In this document: positions 25,666 to 31,941 of the stretch, piece by piece
Position numbering within the stretch: the first letter of the stretch is position 1
Layout: every line of letters begins with the position of its first letter
NCBI RefSeq assembly: GCF_039543385.1
Contig: NZ_BAABJQ010000007.1
Location: 124,001 to 188,000, forward strand
Direction: 5' to 3'
DNA: 64,000 nucleotides
DNA from: Rugosimonospora acidiphila
GTDB lineage: Bacteria; Actinomycetota; Actinomycetes; Mycobacteriales; Micromonosporaceae
Made by a program: the position numbers and the translations under genes
The notes under the pieces: model-generated
Databases searched by the model: none
Told to the model about the DNA's origin: nothing
The model's input: only the letters and a program-made list of their open reading frames with translations

Positions 25666-26535
25666 ATGAAGCTCATCGCATTCGACGAGGGCCGGGTCGG
25701 GCGCCTCGACGGCGACGACGTCATCGTGCTGGACACCGCGTCCACGCGGGAGTTCTTCGAGCGCGGCAGCAGGGTGCCGGAGACCGGCGAGCGGCTCAAG
25801 CTCACCGACGTCAGGCTGCGCGCGCCGATCCACCCGAAGAAGTTCTTCCACACCGCCGGCAACTTCGTCGAGCATCACCAGGAGCTGCAGGCGGTCAACT
25901 GGTCGCACCCGGTGCACAAGGGCATCGTGTTCTTCCAGAATGTCGACGCGGTCATCGGCCCGGACGAGGACATCGTCTACCCGGAGCACCTGACCAAGGA
26001 ACTCGACTACGAACTGGAGCTCGCCGTCATCATCGGCAAGCCCGGCAAGTTCTTCGGTCCGGACGAGGCGATCGAACACATCGCCGGGTTCACCGTCTTC
26101 AACGACATCACCGCCCGTGACATCCAGCGCCGGGAGATGGAGTCGGGCGTCTTCTCATTCAGCAAGGCGATCGACACGTTCTGCCCGATCGGCCCGTGGA
26201 TCGTCACCGCCGACGAGGTACCCGACATGCAGAACCTCGCCATGCGGCTGCGGGTCAACGGCGAGGTACGCCAGACCGGCAACACCGCCACCATGCGGGT
26301 ACCGATCCCGCATCTGGTCGCCTATCACTCACCGCAGGTCTACAGCGCCGGCGACATCATCACCACCGGCACGATCTCCGGCGTCGCCGCGGTGCAGCCG
26401 AACCCGTTCGACTTCTACCTGCGCCCCGGCGACCAGATCGAGGCGGAGATCCAGAGCGTCGGCGTGCTGCGGAACAGGGTCGTCTCGTGGGAAGAGCACT
26501 ACGGCGAACCGGCCCCGGAGAAACTGAACTGGTGA
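25666..26535 (+). CDS. Fumarylacetoacetate hydrolase (FAH) family protein
   Basis: A 289-residue FAH-family enzyme. The metal-binding acidic residues are in LDYELELAVIIGKPGKFFG, and the family core continues with GFTVFNDITARDIQRREM, then SFDTFCPIG-like KAIDTFCPIGPWIV and DIITTGTISGVA. The family cleaves C-C bonds in acylpyruvates or hydrates and decarboxylates products of aromatic meta-cleavage. As the last gene of the import/catabolism operon, it probably releases central metabolites at the end of the route. A strong hairpin follows directly after its stop. Confidence 0.9.
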   Translation: MKLIAFDEGRVGRLDGDDVIVLDTASTREFFERGSRVPETGERLKLTDVRLRAPIHPKKFFHTAGNFVEHHQELQAVNWSHPVHKGIVFFQNVDAVIGPDEDIVYPEHLTKELDYELELAVIIGKPGKFFGPDEAIEHIAGFTVFNDITARDIQRREMESGVFSFSKAIDTFCPIGPWIVTADEVPDMQNLAMRLRVNGEVRQTGNTATMRVPIPHLVAYHSPQVYSAGDIITTGTISGVAAVQPNPFDFYLRPGDQIEAEIQSVGVLRNRVVSWEEHYGEPAPEKLNW

Positions 26536-26541
26536 GGAGTG

Positions 26542-26584
26542 CGCCACCGTGGGGACGGGCGTGATGACCGTCCCCACGGTGGCG
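26542..26584. terminator. Strong bidirectional hairpin terminator
   Basis: Perfect 17-bp arms (26542-26558 and 26568-26584, core CCACCGTGGGGACGG) with a nine-base loop GCGTGATGA begin seven bases after the FAH stop codon. It lies between converging genes and so can end both transcripts. There is no T-tract. Confidence 0.8.
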
Positions 26585-26600
26585 GGTGGTGCCTTCGCCC

Positions 26601-26680
26601 ACGGCGCGGGCGTGCCGCCTACGGCGCGGGTGTGCCGCCTACGGCGCGGGTGTGCCGCCTACGGCGCGGGTGTGCCGTAC
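26601..26680. repeat. 20-bp tandem repeat (4 copies) covering the 3' end of the M36 gene
   Basis: Four tandem copies of a 20-bp unit (plus strand ACGGCGCGGGTGTGCCGCCT) at 26601, 26621, 26641 and 26661, the first and last with one or a few changes. The last copy encodes the C-terminal residues and stop codon of the minus-strand protease. The other copies repeat that same end, each carrying GGCACACCCGCGCCGTAG on the minus strand. Confidence 0.9.
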
Positions 26681-29607
26681 ACCTCAAGCTCCGACATGTC
26701 CATGAAGTCACATCCGGAGAAGGCGCCCGGGCAGGCAGCGAGGCCGCCCGGCACCTGGGTGCCCTTCATGGTGAAGCGGACGAAGCGGATGCCGGTGCCG
26801 GTACCAGTGGCCGGCGAGATGCTGTTGAGCCGGTGCCGATCGGCCGCCCCGAACGTGCCGGACGCGGCGAGCGTGAACGTCACGCCGTCGGTCGAGGTCT
26901 CGATCGAGTAGTCGCCGGTCGAGGCGCTTCCCGAGTCACCGCAGGTGTTGCCGGGGTCGACGGCGACCGCGACGATGTTGACCGCCTGGGCGAGTTGGAC
27001 GGTGACGAACTTCGGTGTGGCAGTCGTGCCGACCTGGTCGACCGTGGAGCCCCAGCCGAGACCCAGCGACTGGTCGATCGCGGCGGACGGGCCGCAGCCG
27101 AAGTCGCTGTAGTCGGGGCCGTTGAAGTCGGTCACCGATCCGCCGCCGCCGAGCGCCGCCCAGTCGCGGCGAAGCGACCAGTTGCGCGCGTTCGCGCTGG
27201 AGGAAACGCTCAGCGTCGTCGACTGCCGGTCGAACCCGCCCGCGTTGGCGAAGACCGCAGGGTAGGTGCCCGGCACGATGCCGGTGATGGTGTAGTGACC
27301 CGTGGCATCGGTGACGGCGGCGTAGTCGTTCGGGAAGCCGGACGCGTGCCCGCCGAAGCCGACCACCGCACCGGCGATCGGAGCCAGCGAGTCCTGGTCG
27401 GTGACGACGCCGGACAGCGTACCCGTGGGCGTGCCCGCCGCCGGCGGCAGCGAGAAGTCCTCGACCGGAGCGGTGTCGTCGCCGTCGACGGCACCGGCGA
27501 AGTAGCCCATGCCCCGGTGGGCGAAGACGGACCAGATCGTCTTGTTCGCCTTGCCCTTGTTGACGACCTGGTCGGCCATCAGGATCGCGTTGCGCTCGTC
27601 GAGGTAGGACGGGTTCGACGGGGAGAGTTCCATCGCCCGGGTGACGAGCGACTCGGCGAGCTTCGAGCCGAGCGCGGTGCGCAGGTCCCAGAGCGTCTCG
27701 CCCCAGATCTCGCCGTCCGCGTGGACCTCAGGCCCGGCCTCCACCTTGCCGAAGTCACCGTAGGTGAAGCCTCCGGGGCCCGCCGTCGGCGTGCCGTGGC
27801 ACGCGGGCGACGTGCTGCCGACCGGGCAGTCGATCGGCTGGTTGCGGATCAGGTCCTGGCCTGCCCCCACGTAGTTGCCGACGCGTAGGTCGCCTTCGGC
27901 CTTCGTGTCCTTCTGGAAGCCCTCGTTGACCAGGAAATCCATCGCGTACCAGTCGCTCCACGCCTCACCCATGGAGCCCGCTTCGACGTTGCCGAGCGTG
28001 GAGTTGCCCATCGCGTCGACGACGAGGCGGTTCGACAGGCCGTGGGTGTACTCGTGGTAGACGACGTCGGCCTCGTCACCGCCGTTGGTCTGCAGGAACG
28101 GGTCGGTCGGCACGGCCGGGTCCGGGAAGAGGTACATCTGCATGCGCGGCGACTGGCCATCGGGCAGAGTGGCCATGTTGGCGTTGTCGATGTGGTTGGA
28201 GTCGGGCAGGCCGCCCGCGGTGTTCGCCCCATCCATCGTCTCGGCCTGCACGGCGTCGCCGTCGACCGCCTCGAAGTTGCCGGCCGAGCGGGTGAAGCCG
28301 ATCGGCGAGGCGGCGAGGTGGTCGTGGTAGTTGCCCAGGAAGTAGAGGACCTGGACGGCGTTCTGTGCGCGGTTGGTCTGCCAGGAGAACGGCGTGGTCG
28401 GGTCCCACGAGCAGACGAACTGCGCGGAGCAGCTGCCGCCGAGCGAGTTGAAGCTCACGAACGGGTAGTTGAACTGCTTCTTACCGGTCGGGAGGACCTC
28501 TTCGCTCGACTCGGCCACGTTGTCGTCGTTGACGTCGCTGTAGACGTGGGCGACGTTGCCGGCGAGGCGGGGGGAGTTGTTCGGCAGCCAGCCGGGAGAG
28601 GTGAGGTTACGGTTCTGCTGGGTGCCGCCCTTGGCCGCGCCCGGGTAGTTGTCCCACGCCTGGCCGTTGTCGTAGTCGACGAGGCTCTGCCGGTAGAGCA
28701 CGCGGCCGGTCGCCGCGTCGATGAGGTGCGTGTAGAGCTGCTGGGTGGTCGGCGCGGTCAGGGTCTGCCAGGCCAGTCGCGGCCCGCCCGCGGTCATGAA
28801 GTACGAGAGTGCGGCGGTGTCGCCGTTGCTGAAACTGGTCTGCCGGCGCGGGCCACCCTGGGCGGTCGCGGTCGCCGCCTTCGCGCTCTGCAGGAGGTCG
28901 GAGACGGCGGCGCTACGCGCCTGGCTCGCCGAGATGGCGGGCGCCGCGGCGGCGGTCGGCAGGTTCGCCACCGGTGAGCCGACGATGTTGATGAGGTGGC
29001 CATCCTTGGTGACGTTGGCCTGCACCCCGTCGCCGAAGAGGGGGACCCCACCGACGCTCTGGATGAAGCTCAGGTGGTGCGTACCGGCGATGTCGACGTA
29101 GTCGCGTCGAAGCTCCAGCCGCCCGATCCCGGCCGCGTCGAGCCCGAAGACGTCGGGGTGCGCGGTCAGGTAGTCCAGCGCGATGGTGTGTGCTGGCTGC
29201 TTGCTCGCGGGAGTCAGGAAGCCGTCGAGGCGGGAGACGTCGCGTGCGGTGCCGGTCAGCGGGTCCATCGAGATGACGCCCTGTCGGCCCAGCTGCCCGC
29301 GCAGCGAGGTGACGCCGGCCTTCGGCCGCGCGGCCATGGTTGCGGCGCGGTTGGCGAGCGTCTTCGCGACACTCGGATCCTGCCGCGAGTCGTAGAAGTC
29401 GGCCTTGTCGCGAAGGTCGCTGGAGTTCACGCCCTTGCTACCGGAGGGCGCCGGTGGCTTCGCGGTCGCTGGCGATGCCAACGCGGTCATCGTGGCGGCG
29501 GTCAGCGCGAGAGCTGAGCCGGCAATGAAAAGCCGCCGGCTTCGCGACCGACGGCGTGATGGTGGGCTTGACGCAGCCGAGCCATTTCGATTGGAGCGCA
29601 ACGGCAT
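26659..29607 (-). CDS. Exported M36 (fungalysin-type) metallopeptidase with C-terminal domains
   Basis: A 982-residue exported zinc protease. Order of parts: an Arg-rich signal peptide ending near ASPATA (about residue 49); an FTP-type propeptide (to about 350); an M36 catalytic domain with the zinc motif VVYHEYTHGLSNRLV and the third-ligand helix MGEAWSDWYAMDF; a carboxypeptidase-regulatory-like beta domain (GTLSGVVTDQDSLAPIAGAVVGF, about 745-830); and a C-terminal F5/8-type discoidin-like domain (about 840-980). The catalytic motif is intact, so the enzyme should be active after propeptide removal. The ATG at 29607 follows GGAGGA. It digests proteins outside the cell; the two end domains probably bind a surface or polymer. 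Operator-like palindromes lie just upstream. Confidence 0.93.
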   Translation of the reverse strand: MPLRSNRNGSAASSPPSRRRSRSRRLFIAGSALALTAATMTALASPATAKPPAPSGSKGVNSSDLRDKADFYDSRQDPSVAKTLANRAATMAARPKAGVTSLRGQLGRQGVISMDPLTGTARDVSRLDGFLTPASKQPAHTIALDYLTAHPDVFGLDAAGIGRLELRRDYVDIAGTHHLSFIQSVGGVPLFGDGVQANVTKDGHLINIVGSPVANLPTAAAAPAISASQARSAAVSDLLQSAKAATATAQGGPRRQTSFSNGDTAALSYFMTAGGPRLAWQTLTAPTTQQLYTHLIDAATGRVLYRQSLVDYDNGQAWDNYPGAAKGGTQQNRNLTSPGWLPNNSPRLAGNVAHVYSDVNDDNVAESSEEVLPTGKKQFNYPFVSFNSLGGSCSAQFVCSWDPTTPFSWQTNRAQNAVQVLYFLGNYHDHLAASPIGFTRSAGNFEAVDGDAVQAETMDGANTAGGLPDSNHIDNANMATLPDGQSPRMQMYLFPDPAVPTDPFLQTNGGDEADVVYHEYTHGLSNRLVVDAMGNSTLGNVEAGSMGEAWSDWYAMDFLVNEGFQKDTKAEGDLRVGNYVGAGQDLIRNQPIDCPVGSTSPACHGTPTAGPGGFTYGDFGKVEAGPEVHADGEIWGETLWDLRTALGSKLAESLVTRAMELSPSNPSYLDERNAILMADQVVNKGKANKTIWSVFAHRGMGYFAGAVDGDDTAPVEDFSLPPAAGTPTGTLSGVVTDQDSLAPIAGAVVGFGGHASGFPNDYAAVTDATGHYTITGIVPGTYPAVFANAGGFDRQSTTLSVSSSANARNWSLRRDWAALGGGGSVTDFNGPDYSDFGCGPSAAIDQSLGLGWGSTVDQVGTTATPKFVTVQLAQAVNIVAVAVDPGNTCGDSGSASTGDYSIETSTDGVTFTLAASGTFGAADRHRLNSISPATGTGTGIRFVRFTMKGTQVPGGLAACPGAFSGCDFMDMSELEVYGTPAP

Positions 29608-29618
29608 TGTTCCTCCAA

Positions 29619-29659
29619 ATCATCGTGGCATGATCGTCGCGACAAATCATCGCGATGAT
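29619..29659. promoter_or_regulatory. Paired operator-like palindromes upstream of M36 gene
   Basis: ATCAT-CGTGGC-ATGAT at 29619-29634 and the perfect palindrome ATCATCGCGATGAT at 29646-29659 are two related sites; AAATCATCG recurs with a 27-bp period. The first abuts the ribosome-binding site of the minus-strand protease gene, so bound repressor would block expression. No regulator gene is adjacent. Confidence 0.55.
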
Positions 29660-29888
29660 CATTCATGCCAATAGATGGATGGCTCACCATATGGCGCAGG
29701 CGTTGATGATGCAACCAACGACGCGCGATTTCCGCCGCAATCTCGTCAGTAGCAAGGATTTCCGGTACCTCGGCGCGTACTGGTATATGGCTCGCGTATG
29801 GCTTACCGGGCATACCCTGTTTCGGGTATTCGGGGCATCAGGAATGCGCGAGCGGCGGCGTCGGTGGCGCACGGCCACGAAAAGAAGA

Positions 29889-29912
29889 CGGGCCCGGCAG
29901 TGCCGAGCCCGT
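29889..29912 (-). terminator. Rho-independent terminator (minus strand)
   Basis: Read on the minus strand, ACGGGCTCGGC, a short ACT loop and GCCGGGCCCGT form a stem with one G-T pair, followed by CTTCTTTT. This is a classical intrinsic terminator for the gene ending at 29997. Confidence 0.75.
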
Positions 29913-29996
29913 TCAATTGCGAAAGCGTGCGAATGTGATGTGCTTTCAATTGCGAATACTTACAAATGTTGCGTGCTTCGATCGGGCGGTGCGCCG

Positions 29997-30458
29997 TCAG
30001 CCTCGTGATCTGCCCTGACGGCGCGCCGTGGCGAACATGACCACGCCGCCGGCGAGGAGGACGATGCCGACGGCGATCGTGAACCAACTGATCCAGGCGG
30101 CGGAGTCCTCGGCGGCATTGTCGCCGCTCACCCGGAGTGTGACAGCCTGGCCGGGCGTGTAGCCGGCCTTGCTGAACGTGATCGTGTCGCTGTGTGAGCC
30201 CCCGTCTTGAGTCCAGGTCACCGCGCACCTGTCCGCGACGTGCTTGGTGGTGTTGTTGCTGGGATGCGTGGTGACCAGCTGGCACGAGTCGACCTGGCCG
30301 GTCGTCTTCTGCCATGAGTGGCTGATCGCCAGGTGGATGCCGGAGGCGACCGCGATGAGGCCGACGATCGCCATGAGGATGCCGGACGCGCGGCGCAACC
30401 CGCGCCAGGTCGCCGCGGACCGGTGGGCGGTGCTGGCGCCCGGGAACTGATTGGTCAC
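29997..30458 (-). CDS. Small membrane protein, DUF3592-like
   Basis: A 153-residue protein with two membrane helices, about residues 24-45 (SGILMAIVGLIAVASGIHLAI) and 122-145. The extracytoplasmic loop between them is beta-rich and has two cysteines (DSCQLVTT and DRCAVTWTQDGG) suited to a disulfide. This two-helix plus loop layout resembles DUF3592 proteins, whose role is unknown. The start ATG is at 30456-30458. It is followed by a good intrinsic terminator and so is a single-gene unit or the end of one with the upstream beta-trefoil gene, 109 bp away. Confidence 0.72.
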   Translation of the reverse strand: MTNQFPGASTAHRSAATWRGLRRASGILMAIVGLIAVASGIHLAISHSWQKTTGQVDSCQLVTTHPSNNTTKHVADRCAVTWTQDGGSHSDTITFSKAGYTPGQAVTLRVSGDNAAEDSAAWISWFTIAVGIVLLAGGVVMFATARRQGRSRG

Positions 30459-30567
30459 GTTCGCTGACGATAGGCGGGCGCCGCAAGTCGCGAAAGGACC
30501 GGGCCGCTCACCAGGTGAGCCGCCGCGTGGCGACGGCTCACCGACCGACGTGTGGCCCGGCGCGGGA

Positions 30568-30993
30568 TTATCCGGCCGCTAGGAAAAACCACGCCTCGAA
30601 CTGGTCGCCCATCGACGGCAACAGGGCAACCCGCGGCGGGTAGACCCGTAGCAGACTGCGACCCAGACGGAACTTCGTGTCGGGAACGCCGACGGTGTAG
30701 GTGCCCGGCTCGGCACCGGGATCGATCTGCCACTGGCGAGGCTCGGAGTACCCGACGACGAGTTCCTGCATATCCGGTTCGCCGTCGAATCCCAGGTACA
30801 GCTCGCTGCTCTTGCCGCGGATCGTGCAGTTGCCGCCGTCCGCGGCGCGTATCTCCCAGACCTGCGTGTCGCGTTCGCCGGCGGGAGGCAGGAGCAGCAC
30901 GGGCATGCCGGGTTGGTCTGTCTCCAACGGCAACGTGAGAAGTTGCGCGCCGGGGAAGCCGATCTGGTAGAGGCCGTCTGGTACCGGTGCCAT
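30568..30993 (-). CDS. Beta-trefoil protein, I66 protease-inhibitor-like
   Basis: A 141-residue protein without a signal peptide. Three similar beta segments with the W-x-I/L pattern can be seen: GLYQIGFPGAQLLTL... with QVWEIRAADGGN, then QWQIDPGAEPGTYTVGV, then the last strand EAWFFLAAG. This threefold pattern is that of a beta-trefoil; the DGLYQIG start and PRQWQI spacing resemble the I66 serine-protease-inhibitor family known from mushrooms and found in some bacteria. Family naming is tentative; a ricin-type lectin is the alternative, although the QxW repeats are not canonical. It is encoded 960 bp from the end of the M36 protease region on the same strand, but M36 is a metalloprotease and not an I66 target. 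Confidence 0.6.
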   Translation of the reverse strand: MAPVPDGLYQIGFPGAQLLTLPLETDQPGMPVLLLPPAGERDTQVWEIRAADGGNCTIRGKSSELYLGFDGEPDMQELVVGYSEPRQWQIDPGAEPGTYTVGVPDTKFRLGRSLLRVYPPRVALLPSMGDQFEAWFFLAAG

Positions 30994-31211
30994 AGTCAAC
31001 TCCGTTCGGTCTGGCGTCATCGCGCGGTGACACCGAGTTGTGGTCGACCGAAGTTTCTCCCGCTGGGGTAGTCCCGTGGAATCGCTGGTTAAGGACAAAT
31101 AACCGACAGAATCGCAGGTAGCGGGCCTATCGGTGAATAGCCCTCACATCAGGCCGTCGTTGGGATGGGATCACACTCAGCGGCGACGCGGACATGGAAT
31201 GGTGCGCGGGC

Positions 31212-31859
31212 TCAGTTCTTGCAGGTCCAGGAGATCGTGCCGCTGATGCCGGGCGACACCTGCCCGTTACCGTCGGAGTAGGCGAGCTTGGTGAACGTGA
31301 ACGTGCCGCCGCCCTTGCCGTCGACCTCGACCTTTCCGCTGGCGTCACCCTGGTCGGCGTAGGCCCGCTGGTCCACCTCGATGTCGGTCTCCCCTCCCGG
31401 ACCGGCCATGCCATCGAGGTCGTACGTGCCCGGACCGTTGTAGTCCTCGACCAGCGCGTTCATCAGGACATGCTTGCCACTGATGTCGCCGTTGAGGAAG
31501 GTCGGCAGGACATAGTGAGTCTTCCCGTTGTCCGCGGGGGCGCCCTTGGCGTAGGCCGCGCAGGACTCCGGGCTCTGGCCGTTGTCCGTCGGGGCGGTCG
31601 ACGTCGTGTTTCCCTTGAGCTCGGCCTCGCCGCTCACGTTGAAGGTGACGGTGAGCGTCGGCCCCAGGCCCGAGCCCCCGTCGTCACCGTCGCCCGCGTC
31701 CACGGCGGCGGCGTTCGCGCCACTTGCCGCGGCGTTGCTGTTGGTGTCGCTGTCGCTGCCACAGGCGGTCATCGCCATCATCACGGCCGCCACTCCCGCC
31801 AACGCCGTCACGCTGACCAGCCGCCGTCGCGCTGTCCGTGCCACCGCTCTACCCCCCAC
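31212..31859 (-). CDS. Lipoprotein of unknown function
   Basis: A 215-residue surface lipoprotein. The Arg-rich N-terminus, hydrophobic run and lipobox MMAMTACGSD are clear. A low-complexity spacer of Asn, Ala, Asp and Gly follows (residues 34-65), then a single beta-rich domain of about 145 residues with two further cysteines (ESCAAYAKG and the C-terminal TISWTCKN) that could pair. No enzyme motif was seen. Similar lipoproteins are common and uncharacterised in actinomycetes. It is divergent from the SARP-type regulator gene at 31942, so that protein may control it. Confidence 0.8.
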   Translation of the reverse strand: MGGRAVARTARRRLVSVTALAGVAAVMMAMTACGSDSDTNSNAAASGANAAAVDAGDGDDGGSGLGPTLTVTFNVSGEAELKGNTTSTAPTDNGQSPESCAAYAKGAPADNGKTHYVLPTFLNGDISGKHVLMNALVEDYNGPGTYDLDGMAGPGGETDIEVDQRAYADQGDASGKVEVDGKGGGTFTFTKLAYSDGNGQVSPGISGTISWTCKN

Positions 31860-31941
31860 TGCCGCTGGCCAACGCTGTTGCTGGCCATCTATCGGATAGC
31901 CTGCAGCGGCACGCCAAAGAAACGCTTAAGCCGGAGATGGG

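Larger units (their letters stand above)
29608..29996. other. Intergenic region, 389 bp
   Basis: This holds the protease promoter/operators near 29619-29659 and the hairpin of the upstream minus-strand gene at 29889-29912. It is less GC-rich than its surroundings, particularly 29915-29985. Open frames crossing it have no ribosome site or family resemblance, so I see no gene here. Confidence 0.6.

Noticed and set aside
26601..26680. The tandem repeat as a CRISPR array
   Set aside because: Units are directly adjacent without spacers and no cas genes are present.
29655..30008. A 117-codon plus-strand frame in the gap before 29997
   Set aside because: Its ATG overlaps the palindromes of the protease leader, no ribosome site precedes it, and a minus-strand terminator lies inside it.
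30568..30993. A protease/inhibitor pair with the M36 enzyme
   Set aside because: I66 proteins inhibit serine proteases, while M36 is a zinc protease; proximity alone does not support a functional pair.
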